A stretch of DNA of 22,145 bases from positions 1 through 22,145 of the forward strand of contig CAJTUD010000024.1 of the NCBI GenBank assembly GCA_910579725.1, in the 5' to 3' direction. Below the pieces are notes generated by a model. It saw only the letters and a program-made list of their open reading frames with translations. It ran no database searches and was not told where the DNA came from. Below are positions 15,318 to 22,145 of the stretch, piece by piece; position 1 is the stretch's first letter; every line of letters starts with the position of its first letter. Origin of the DNA: an uncultured Oscillospiraceae bacterium (lineage in GTDB: Bacteria > Bacillota > Clostridia > Oscillospirales > Oscillospiraceae). Both the position numbers and the translations under genes were made by a program.

Positions 15318-15343
15318 ACCGGTGTATAAGGGGAATATTCCCC
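15304..15343. promoter_or_regulatory. Two adjacent inverted repeats upstream of the large-RNA promoter
   Basis: TTGTCC-TT-GGACAA (15304-15317) and the perfect 14-base palindrome GGGGAATATTCCCC (15330-15343) lie side by side, 45-85 bases before the -35 of the RNA promoter, and also over the decayed 5' region of the minus-strand GNAT remnant. Perfect palindromes of this size are typical of dimeric-repressor sites. No regulator is identifiable. Confidence 0.4.
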
Positions 15344-15387
15344 CTCATGAATAAACTGTAAATATATTGAAAAATTTGCAAACTCTC

Positions 15388-15416
15388 TTGAATATTCAGT
15401 AAAGATGTGGTATACT
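15388..15416 (+). promoter_or_regulatory. Extended -10 promoter of the large non-coding RNA
   Basis: TTGAAT (15388-15393), 17 bases, and TATACT (15411-15416) preceded by TGG give a TGN-extended -10. This is the best promoter in the window. Transcription would start near 15422-15424, exactly where the 5' arm of the terminal helix of the RNA begins. The surroundings are AT-rich (15345-15420), unlike the flanks. Confidence 0.82.
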
Positions 15417-15422
15417 GAAAAC

Positions 15423-16080
15423 GCTAAGCGACGGCGCAGTATCCTAGTCAGATCTGCCGTTTCCGAAGAAGGGCCTAAAAATCCTTTAAAGGGCATAGCT
15501 GTGAAACCTCTGGTGCCTGCTGCAAACGCCCAGTTTGGGGTGGGTGCTGGGCGGGAAGCGCGGACTCCCCGCGCTTGCGGATTCAGGGCGTTCCCCAATG
15601 GCATGGGGAAGCCGACCCTGCTTTCGTGGAGACCTGTTTTTGTGCATGGGCGTACTCCCTTTGCGGTACTTCGACCCATGTACGACTCAGGGTAGAAACC
15701 TGTATTGCGGTGCTACCCGGTCAAAGAGCCGTGAACGCTGTGTGCAGATGTAGCCTGCCTTGCGTGGGCATGGCGGATAGGAGAACTACCCCGCTTTTCC
15801 CCGGCCAGGGAAGAGCGTGGATTGCTCCTTGAAACCCTGCCTGCAAAAGAGGCTAAGAAGCGGTTTGACTGCGGTGGAAAACACCTAGGCTGTCGTCACT
15901 GGGCAGACAAGGGATTGCAGTGCGGACTAAGTGGCAGTCGGGCAGCGCGGTGGGCAACGCCGCGCCGGGGCGCTGAAAGGGAAACCGCCCGATCGGCAAC
16001 GAGGGGTGTGACCCGGGGAAATCCAGCCCGTACCTAAGCCGTAAGATTTACCTTGCCTGTTGCCGGCGTTTAGCTTTTTT
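15423..16080 (+). ncRNA. Large structured non-coding RNA (about 655 bases), class not identified
   Basis: There is no convincing coding sequence here, but strong structure. The 5' end GCTAAGCGACGGC (15423-15435) pairs with the 3' end GCCGGCGTTTAGC (16062-16074): 12 of 13 pairs, one of them G-U, directly followed by a T7 run (16075-16081). Internal hairpins include CGCCCAG/CTGGGCG (15527-15553), AAGCGCGG/CCGCGCTT (15556-15576), TTCCCCA/TGGGGAA (15591-15610), ATGGG/CCCAT with inner GTAC/GTAC (15646-15679), GGGTAG/CTACCC (15690-15718) and TCGGGC/GCCCGA (15938-15992) enclosing GCGCGG/CCGCGC (15945-15965). Unpaired purine-rich segments with GAAA/GGAAA are frequent, as in ornate RNAs. It lacks RNase P, tmRNA, SRP and 6S landmarks. 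It could be an OLE/ROOL/GOLLD-size relative or a new class. Confidence 0.75.
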
Positions 16081-16097
16081 TGCGATAGCGGAGTGAG

Positions 16098-16135
16098 CTC
16101 CGTCCCGTCCGCTTGGCGGGACGGAGTTCTTTTAT
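16098..16135 (+). terminator. Strong intrinsic terminator before the lipoprotein array
   Basis: CTCCGTCCCG (16098-16107) pairs perfectly with CGGGACGGAG (16117-16126), followed by TTCTTTTAT. It lies 17 bases past the T7 end of the large RNA, so that RNA has two stop signals in tandem. Its 3' side is 33 bases before the first lipoprotein start, so anything transcribed from the RNA promoter must read through it to reach the array. Confidence 0.88.
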
Positions 16136-16168
16136 ATCTGAATAGTCGGATAAAGGGGGGCGATGGAG

Positions 16169-18490
16169 GTGAAACGGAAGCTTGCGCTGCTGCTTGCGTT
16201 GCTGCTGGGTCTGACCGCCTGCGGGGAGGACCGGGCTGAAAAAACCGTATACCTGCCGGAGGAGGCGGCCTTTACCACCGGACTGGACTGGGTGCGGGAC
16301 GCGTGCCTGTCCGGCGATTTCCTGTATCTGCTGGGTACCGTCCGGGAGCGGGTAGGGCAGGCCGGCAGCAGGGACCGCTGGACCCTGTACCGGGTTCCCA
16401 TAGAGGGAGGCGCAGGAGAAGAGCTGCCCTTTGAAAGTCCGTTCTCCGGTGGGAATGCGGATGATTGCTATTCTCCGTCCCTCCGCTCCGGAAGGGACGG
16501 ATCGGTATGGGTGCTGGATGATACGTTTTATGACAATTCCGACCCCGTATATCTGTTTCGCCGGCTGGACCGGACAGGGAGGGAGCTGGAACGGTTTGAT
16601 TTCAGAAAAAGCGAAAAGCCTTTTTTGGAGCAGTTCGGACGGTCTGTCTGGAGCCTGTCGGATGTTGCTGCGAATGCGGACGGCAGCCTCTTTGCCCGGG
16701 GCGGGAATCAGGCGGCCATGCTGGACAACGAGGGGAATGCCCTCTATACGCTGACGCTGGATAGGCTGGAAGAGGAGTTCCCCGCGTATTCCGACGGGTT
16801 TATCGCTCTGGGCGGCGGAGGCCTGGGCCTTCTGGCCAAGCGGAAGGAGGAAGAGGGAGAGGATCGGCTCTGGCTCCAGACCATTGATATGGAGGCGCGG
16901 GACTGGGGGGAGGCTTTTCTTCTTCCACAGCGAATCAGGAAGGTGTGGCCCGGAGACGGAGATGCGCTGTTTTACTGTCAGGATGAAACGAGCCTGTATG
17001 TCTGGCGGGAGGGGGAAGCGGAGCCGGAGCGGATATTAGACTGGATGGATTCCCGGCTGGACGGCGATCTGGTGCAGGATTTGGCAGTCCTTCCGGACGG
17101 CCGGATCGCCGTAGTGAGCGAGAGGCGGTATGACGGAGGAAACGGGACGGTACTGCATCTGCTCTCCCCGGCGGATGCTGCCGGGTTGAAGCCCAGAAAG
17201 GAATTGGTTTTCGGAACCATTTCCCTTAGCGGGGAGGATCGGGCAAGGATCAACCGTTTCAACAGTGAGAGCGGGGAGTACCATATCACCGTGGAGGATT
17301 ATGCCGTATACCAGAGCGATACCGGCTATATTGACTGGAACGCCAGCCGGACCCGGATGGCCACAATGATTTCAGCCGGAGCGATACCGGATATTCTGGA
17401 TATGGACGGTCTTCCGTTACGGCGGTTCGGGAGCCGGGGCTTTCTGGAGGATCTGTGGCCATGGATCGACGGCGATCCGGAACTGGGGCGGGAGAAGCTG
17501 ATGACCCGGCCCCTGGAGGAGGCGTCTCAGGACGGACGGCTGTATATTCTGGGAGAAGCCTTCGGAATACACACCCTCGTGGGACCCGCGGATATGGTGG
17601 GGGACCGGATGGGGTGGAGCTACGAAGATTTTCTGGCGGTCCGGGAGGCTATGCCGCCGGAGTTCGTCATGCTGGAAACGGGCGGCGCCGACAGGACGGG
17701 CATGCTGCAATCGCTGCTGTGGGAGGAGGAGGATGTTTTCCTGGATTGGGAAGCCGGGATCTGCCGGTTTGACAGTGAGGAATTCCGGGAACTTCTGGAA
17801 TTCTGCTGCCAGCTTCCCGAGGAGGACTCATGGAGGAGCGATGCTGGTATGCTGGAGGGGAATGCCGTGGCCATGAGGGCTCATGTGTTCTCTTTTGACG
17901 GGATGTTTGACGGAGCCGCCATGTACAAAGGCATGTGCGGAGGTGATATGGCGTATATCGGCTATCCCACGGCCTCCGGGCGGCCGGGAGCCAGCTTTCG
18001 CCTCTCGCAGAAGCTGGCCATGACCACCGCCTGCCGGGAGAAGGAAGGGGCGTGGTCCTTCCTGCGGACGCTGCTGCTGCCGGAGGAGCATACCGTGAAT
18101 TATGAATCGCTTACGGACAAGGCGGTGTTCTATATCAACAAAGCGGCCTTCCGAAACATGACAGAGCAGGCCATGACTCCGGCTTACGCGGTGGACGAAG
18201 AGGGAAACTACCGCCTGAGTCAGGACGGCGGCCGGATTGAGAAGCCCAAACGGAGTTTTTCGATAAACCATGTACGCAACCCTTGTGAAATTTATGCCTT
18301 TACGGAGGAAGACTACGAACAGTGGATGGCGCTGTATGAAGCCGCGTCGGGACTGAATGATTTTGACAGCGCCCTGGCAGACATCATTACAGAGACGGCG
18401 GGGGCATGCTTCGCCGGAGACAAGACCCTGGACGAGACGGTGGAGCTGATTCAGAACCGGGCGAGCCTGTATATCAGCGAGCAATCGTAA
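16169..18490 (+). CDS. Lipoprotein 1: propeller-like domain fused to an extracellular solute-binding domain
   Basis: This 773-residue lipoprotein opens with KRK, a leucine-rich h-region and the lipobox LTAC, with lipidation expected at C18. It should be anchored on the outer face of the membrane. Residues about 25-340 are a run of short beta-rich repeats (DGSVWVLDD, DGSLFARGGN, DGRIAVVSE) that read as a beta-propeller. From about 344 it resembles a family-1 ABC solute-binding protein: RINRFNSESGEYHITVEDY, AGAIPDILDM and a closing FAGDKTLDETVELIQNRAS. I prefer GTG 16169, 8 bases from AAAGGGGGG and aligned with the paralogs' starts. ATG 16163 is only 2 bases from it. No permease or ATPase is encoded nearby. 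Ligand unknown. Confidence 0.85.
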   Translation: MKRKLALLLALLLGLTACGEDRAEKTVYLPEEAAFTTGLDWVRDACLSGDFLYLLGTVRERVGQAGSRDRWTLYRVPIEGGAGEELPFESPFSGGNADDCYSPSLRSGRDGSVWVLDDTFYDNSDPVYLFRRLDRTGRELERFDFRKSEKPFLEQFGRSVWSLSDVAANADGSLFARGGNQAAMLDNEGNALYTLTLDRLEEEFPAYSDGFIALGGGGLGLLAKRKEEEGEDRLWLQTIDMEARDWGEAFLLPQRIRKVWPGDGDALFYCQDETSLYVWREGEAEPERILDWMDSRLDGDLVQDLAVLPDGRIAVVSERRYDGGNGTVLHLLSPADAAGLKPRKELVFGTISLSGEDRARINRFNSESGEYHITVEDYAVYQSDTGYIDWNASRTRMATMISAGAIPDILDMDGLPLRRFGSRGFLEDLWPWIDGDPELGREKLMTRPLEEASQDGRLYILGEAFGIHTLVGPADMVGDRMGWSYEDFLAVREAMPPEFVMLETGGADRTGMLQSLLWEEEDVFLDWEAGICRFDSEEFRELLEFCCQLPEEDSWRSDAGMLEGNAVAMRAHVFSFDGMFDGAAMYKGMCGGDMAYIGYPTASGRPGASFRLSQKLAMTTACREKEGAWSFLRTLLLPEEHTVNYESLTDKAVFYINKAAFRNMTEQAMTPAYAVDEEGNYRLSQDGGRIEKPKRSFSINHVRNPCEIYAFTEEDYEQWMALYEAASGLNDFDSALADIITETAGACFAGDKTLDETVELIQNRASLYISEQS

Positions 18491-18533
18491 GCAATCGGTA
18501 GAGATAGGAGGAGAAACGATGAAAAAGAGAGCA
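18410..18533 (+). repeat. 124-base junction repeat, copy 1
   Basis: The stretch covers the last 27 codons of lipoprotein 1, the 28-base intergenic spacer and the first five codons of lipoprotein 2. It recurs at 20703-20826 with one mismatch (18488 G, A in copy 2), offset 2293 bases. Sequence just outside diverges quickly, so the identity is local. The 20 flanking bases upstream are also similar. It points to unequal crossing-over or gene conversion. Confidence 0.93.
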
Positions 18534-20783
18534 ATGGTGCTGCTGCTGATTCTGGCTCTGCTGCTGGGACTGACGGCCTGCGGTAAAAAGGAGAAAGCCC
18601 CTTACAATGGAATCATCTATACGGAGGAGGAGGCGGCGCTTCGTCTGGACCGGCTGGGGGATCCACAGGTCTTGGATGGATGTGTGGTGGAAGATACCAT
18701 TTATCTGCTCATTTATGGGGCTGACGGCCAGAGCTATCAGGTCGTGCGCCAGCCTCTGGCAGAGGGCGAGGCGGAGCTGCTGCCTGCTTATCAGCCCCTG
18801 GGCGGCGAAAACGCCTTTTCCCTGAACGGAAGTCTCCGGGCCGGCCCAGAGGGAACGCTGTGGCTATGGGAGATGGCCAGCGTCAACGGCTTCAACGCGG
18901 ACGGAGAATTCACCGGCCGGGAGGACCTGGCTGTTCTGCGCCAGCTGGACGCGGAAGGAAGGGAACTCTTCCGGTTTGAGGAGGACCAGGAAAAATTGCA
19001 GGAGGCGCTGGGACTGGGAAGCATAAGTGAAATCCTGTCGGACGCGGAGGGGGATCTGATCGTCCGGGCCGAGAAGGGGCTGGCGGTGATGGACCGGGAC
19101 GGTGCGCTTCAGTTTACCATGGAGCCGGATTCGGCCTATGGCTCGGTTGCCCTGCTCGGCGACGGGCGGGTGGGCTTCTGCGATTGGAATCTGACTGACG
19201 GCTGCCGCCTGCGGGTTATTGACAAAGCCTCCGGAGGCTGGGGGCAGACATATCCTCTGTCCATGGCGGATACAGCCGGCGTGCATGACGGGGATGAGAC
19301 CGCCCTTTTTTACTACAATCTGGGCGACGAGCTGTGGGCATGGCGGCAGGGGGAGGACGGGGATCCCGGACAGGGTGAGCGGATGCTGAACTTTCTGGAT
19401 GCTGGGATTGACCGGAATTCCGTCAATTCTTTTTCCTTCTTGTCCGGCGGCCGGCTGGCGGTGCTATGCGGCCAGCTCTGGGAGGATGCGTCCAAAACGA
19501 AGCTGAGCATTCTTACGCCCACCGAGGCGGCCTCCCTGCCGGAGAAGAAGGTGTTGACTTACGCCGCCTTCTACCTGGGTCTCAGTGAGCGGGCGGCCAT
19601 CCTGGAATTTAACCGGACCAACCCGGAGTATGTGATCTCTGTGACGGACTACAGTCAGTACGGCACTTTGACGGACCTCTCCGGCGGCATGACCAAGCTG
19701 GCCACAGAAATCGGGGCGGGACGCGTTCCGGATATTCTGGCCGTTTGGAATATCCCGGTGGTCCAGTGGGGCGCGAGGGGGTTGCTGGAGGATCTGTGGC
19801 CGTATATTGATAACGATCCGGAGCTGGGCCGGGAGAAGCTGATGACCCGGGTTCTGGAGGCAGCTGAAACCGGCGGGAAACTTTATGAGATCAGTGACAG
19901 CTTCCGGTTCTGCACTCTGACGGGTGCGCGGAGCGTGGTAGGAGACCGGTATACCTGGACCGGGGAGGACATGTGGGCGGCCCTGGAAAAGATGCCGGAA
20001 GGGAGTGTCCCCATGCGGGCAAGTCAGGACAGAAGCGGCGTGCTGCTGGGGCTGATGCAGATGGACTGGGACAGGTTTGTGGACTGGGAGAAAGGGAACT
20101 GCCGGTTTGACAGCGAGGAATTCCGGGAGCTGCTGGAATTCTGCGGCAGCTTTCCGGCGGCCGGCTCGGATACCGGCTACCAGGGAGAGGCGCTGGAGGT
20201 GCTGGAACGGCGGCAGATGCTGCTGAGCTGGGACGTCATGGAGCTGGACGACTTGCAGGAATACCGGTTCCTGTTTGGAGACGAGGTATCCTTTGTGGGC
20301 TACCCCAACCCCTGGGGAGAAGTGGGCAGCAGCTTCATGCTGGAGAAGGGGCTGTCCATGTCCAGTGATTGCAGACACAAGGACGCGGCGTGGTCCTTTA
20401 TGCGTCAGCTGCTGCTGCCTCATGAGACTATCGAATCGAATGATTTTTTGGCTTTCCCCATCAACAAATCGGATTTTCAGAAAAAGATGGAGCAGGACAT
20501 GACGCCCAAGCGGGTGAAAAACGGTCAGGAGATCCCGTATACCGTCACGGTGGACGCAGGGAGTGTGGAGCTGACCCGGGATGCTTACGCTGCCACACAG
20601 GAGGATCTGGACCAGATTATGGCCCTGTATGAGCAGGTGGATACGGTGCTTCGCGTGGACAGCGCCCTGGCGGACATCATTGCCGGGACGGCGGGGGCCT
20701 ATTTCGCCGGAGACAAGACCCTGGACGAGACGGTGGAGCTGATTCAGAACCGGGCGAGCCTGTATATCAGCGAGCAATCATAA
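18519..20783 (+). CDS. Lipoprotein 2: propeller-like domain fused to an extracellular solute-binding domain
   Basis: This 754-residue paralog of the preceding gene has signal MKKRAMVLLLILALLLGLTACG with lipidation expected at C21. The N-terminal part (about 28-335) has the same beta-repeat pattern (PEGTLWLWEMA, EGDLIVRAEKGLAVMDRDG, DGRVGFCDW, YNLGDELWAW). The solute-binding part starts near 342 (EFNRTNPEYVISVTDYSQY; AGRVPDILAVW; GLLEDLWPYIDNDPELGREK; GYPNPWGEVGSSF). Its last 27 residues are identical to those of lipoprotein 1, whereas the rest has drifted, most in the propeller. AGGAGGAG precedes the ATG, which begins 28 bases after the previous stop, so the array is one operon. Confidence 0.87.
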   Translation: MKKRAMVLLLILALLLGLTACGKKEKAPYNGIIYTEEEAALRLDRLGDPQVLDGCVVEDTIYLLIYGADGQSYQVVRQPLAEGEAELLPAYQPLGGENAFSLNGSLRAGPEGTLWLWEMASVNGFNADGEFTGREDLAVLRQLDAEGRELFRFEEDQEKLQEALGLGSISEILSDAEGDLIVRAEKGLAVMDRDGALQFTMEPDSAYGSVALLGDGRVGFCDWNLTDGCRLRVIDKASGGWGQTYPLSMADTAGVHDGDETALFYYNLGDELWAWRQGEDGDPGQGERMLNFLDAGIDRNSVNSFSFLSGGRLAVLCGQLWEDASKTKLSILTPTEAASLPEKKVLTYAAFYLGLSERAAILEFNRTNPEYVISVTDYSQYGTLTDLSGGMTKLATEIGAGRVPDILAVWNIPVVQWGARGLLEDLWPYIDNDPELGREKLMTRVLEAAETGGKLYEISDSFRFCTLTGARSVVGDRYTWTGEDMWAALEKMPEGSVPMRASQDRSGVLLGLMQMDWDRFVDWEKGNCRFDSEEFRELLEFCGSFPAAGSDTGYQGEALEVLERRQMLLSWDVMELDDLQEYRFLFGDEVSFVGYPNPWGEVGSSFMLEKGLSMSSDCRHKDAAWSFMRQLLLPHETIESNDFLAFPINKSDFQKKMEQDMTPKRVKNGQEIPYTVTVDAGSVELTRDAYAATQEDLDQIMALYEQVDTVLRVDSALADIIAGTAGAYFAGDKTLDETVELIQNRASLYISEQS

Positions 20784-20826
20784 GCAATCGGTAGAGATAG
20801 GAGGAGAAACGATGAAAAAGAGAGCA
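20703..20826 (+). repeat. 124-base junction repeat, copy 2
   Basis: This is the same unit as at 18410-18533, placed at the end of lipoprotein 2, the spacer and the start of lipoprotein 3. It includes the TAAGCAATCGGTAGAGATAG spacer and the AGGAGGAG ribosome binding site. Right after it the two copies diverge (ATGGTGC against GTAGCGC). Confidence 0.93.
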
Positions 20827-22145
20827 GTAGCGCTGCTGCTTGTTCTGACCCTGCTGCCGGGCCTGACGGCCTGTGGTGCGAAAGAGAAGGAGGAAGCGGA
20901 GCCGGACCGCTATGGTGGCATCCGGTATCTTCCTGTGTTCCGGGAGCTGGACATGGACTTAGACGAGATCCGAAGCGGCTGCGTCATGGGGGATTATGTG
21001 TATCTCACCGGCTCCGTTATCACAGATGAGGACTACTATGACAGGGAGGCCCGGCTGCTGCGGGTCCCCCTGGAGGTTGGAGAGATCGAGAGCCTGCCCG
21101 GCTGCGTCACCTCCAGCAAGGACCGGAACGTGATCTATTCCACTGAGGGACTGGCTGTGGCTGCCGGAGAGGAGGATACCCTGTGGCTGCTGGAAAAGGT
21201 GGGGAGCTGGATCTATGATTTTCCGGAGGACTTCGATCCCTATGATATGTCCCAGGGGAGCCGGGGAGAATATTACATCAGCAGCGAGAGCAACTATGTC
21301 CTGCTCCGCCTGGATGAGGATGGAAATGAGCTCTCCCGGCAGGAGTGGCCCCGGAAAGAGCTGGAGGCCAAGTTGAAGATGGAGTTCATCGACGAGGTCT
21401 ACATCGGCGCTGGAGGTGAACTCACCTTCTGGAACCGCTACGAGAGGGAAGAGCTGGTGACGATGGATAAAACCGGAGAGGTGCTGGGCCGGGTGACTCC
21501 GGAGGATCAGAATCAGAACTGGAACGGCCTGGTGCGCCTAGGCGATGGGCGGCTGGCCATGTGTAGCTACGGAACCGGGACCAGCCGCACAAATCTCCAG
21601 GCCCTCTCCCGGAAGGGAGATGCCTGGGAGGAAAGCTGGGAGCTGCCAGATTTCACCACCGTCTACGACGGCGATGTAAACCATCTGTTCTACTACAACG
21701 CAGGCAGCGACCTGCTGGCCTGGCGGGAACCTGCTCCCGCAGAGAGCGGTGAGCCGGAGGAGAACATGCCCCTGCTCAGCTGGGTCAACACGGGCCTGGA
21801 CAGCGGTGGGGACCGGTCGGTGACGCGATTTTTGCCCGACGGGCGGCTGGTGGTGGTCCAGGGCGGTGGGCGGTGGAGCACCACGGACATGGCGGCGGAG
21901 CTGGTCGTTCTGACGCCTACCGGCAATCCGCCGGAGCGGACCGTATTGACACTGGGAACGGCGCAGCTGTACAGCGACGTGGAGGAGGCCGTTCGGAAAT
22001 TTAATCGAGAGAACCACGACTACTGCATTGAGGTCCGGGAGTATATGGACTACGACTCCGGGGAGAGCTGGGAGGAGGCCCGGACCCGGCTGGCCACGGA
22101 GGTGGGGGCGGGACATATCCCGGACATCCTGGATATGAACGGGAT
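20812..22145 (+). CDS. Lipoprotein 3 of the array, partial (runs off the right edge)
   Basis: The ATG at 20812 follows the same AGGAGGAG site as lipoprotein 2, and the frame is open to the window end (444 codons). Signal MKKRAVALLLVLTLLPGLTACG gives a lipidated C21. The N-terminal domain is longer than in the other two (to about residue 375) and has an acidic start (AKEKEEAEPDRYGG). The solute-binding part begins LTLGTAQLYSDVEEAVRKF and reaches VGAGHIPDILDMNG, matching AGAIPDILDM and AGRVPDILAVW of the paralogs. The C-terminal half, and any further array members, lie outside the window. The N-terminal repeats have diverged strongly from those of lipoproteins 1 and 2. Confidence 0.87.
   Translation, partial: MKKRAVALLLVLTLLPGLTACGAKEKEEAEPDRYGGIRYLPVFRELDMDLDEIRSGCVMGDYVYLTGSVITDEDYYDREARLLRVPLEVGEIESLPGCVTSSKDRNVIYSTEGLAVAAGEEDTLWLLEKVGSWIYDFPEDFDPYDMSQGSRGEYYISSESNYVLLRLDEDGNELSRQEWPRKELEAKLKMEFIDEVYIGAGGELTFWNRYEREELVTMDKTGEVLGRVTPEDQNQNWNGLVRLGDGRLAMCSYGTGTSRTNLQALSRKGDAWEESWELPDFTTVYDGDVNHLFYYNAGSDLLAWREPAPAESGEPEENMPLLSWVNTGLDSGGDRSVTRFLPDGRLVVVQGGGRWSTTDMAAELVVLTPTGNPPERTVLTLGTAQLYSDVEEAVRKFNRENHDYCIEVREYMDYDSGESWEEARTRLATEVGAGHIPDILDMNG

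Noticed and set aside
15405..16037. Several 70-96 codon frames within the large-RNA region
   Set aside because: They overlap each other, lack ribosome binding sites, start inside the promoter or in hairpins, and have no recognisable product. The structure explains the sequence better.
15423..16080. RNase P RNA, tmRNA, SRP RNA, 6S RNA or group II intron
   Set aside because: No GAGGAAAGTCC/ACAGAA core (RNase P), no tag-peptide frame or TTCGA arm (tmRNA), no GGAAGGAAGCA-type SRP loop, far too long for 6S, and no GUGYG start, domain V or reverse transcriptase (group II).
19464..20777. A 437-codon minus-strand frame opposite lipoprotein 2
   Set aside because: Antisense shadow, and lipoprotein 2 is supported by lipobox, paralogs and ribosome binding site.

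Overview
The window looks like a chromosomal segment of a moderately GC-rich, low-copy-mobile Firmicute, most likely a gut clostridium of the Oscillospirales (Flavonifractor/Oscillibacter-like). The reasons are the strong AGGAGG-type ribosome binding sites, an ECF-type riboflavin transporter under an FMN riboswitch, a CIRCE operator on a small heat-shock gene, and protein sequences that read as clostridial. I see no tRNA or rRNA gene, CRISPR array, phage gene or insertion sequence. The species assignment is inference.

Layout. (1) Positions 1-2251, plus strand: FMN riboswitch and ribU (riboflavin uptake), a strong hairpin terminator, then dinB (DNA polymerase IV) with a candidate LexA box upstream. 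(2) 2258-4624, minus strand: an AraC/GyrI-type regulator followed 3 bases later by a transglutaminase-like protein, and a separate hsp20 gene with a CIRCE element (HrcA operator). (3) 4825-14731, plus strand: a long, tightly packed housekeeping run: ParB-like-fold protein, murF, ABC-F ATPase, YdcF/DUF218 membrane protein, flavodoxin, prfA, GNAT acetyltransferase, tsaC/sua5, coaE and an M18 aminopeptidase. Many joins overlap (ATGA or longer), so most of it is probably co-transcribed and translationally coupled. (4) 14778-15317, minus strand: a decayed GNAT acetyltransferase facing the aminopeptidase across a shared hairpin terminator. (5) 15388-16135: a gene-free stretch with a near-consensus extended -10 promoter, about 655 bases of strongly folding sequence whose two ends pair with each other, a T-run, and a second strong terminator. 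I read this as a large structured non-coding RNA. (6) 16169-22145 and beyond the right edge: three tandem paralogous lipoproteins, each a propeller-like N-terminal domain followed by an ABC-type extracellular solute-binding domain. No permease or ATPase gene is present.

The most interesting part is the right third. The large RNA at about 15423-16080 matches no class I can name from memory (not RNase P, tmRNA, SRP or 6S). It resembles the large ornate RNAs (OLE, ROOL, GOLLD) only in size and in being closed by a terminal helix. It sits directly upstream of the lipoprotein array, whose only visible strong upstream promoter is the RNA's own. The array carries a 124-base near-perfect repeat at each gene junction, which is evidence of recent tandem expansion. 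A smaller point of interest is release factor 1 with Gln instead of the usual His at position 193 of the stop-codon recognition site.
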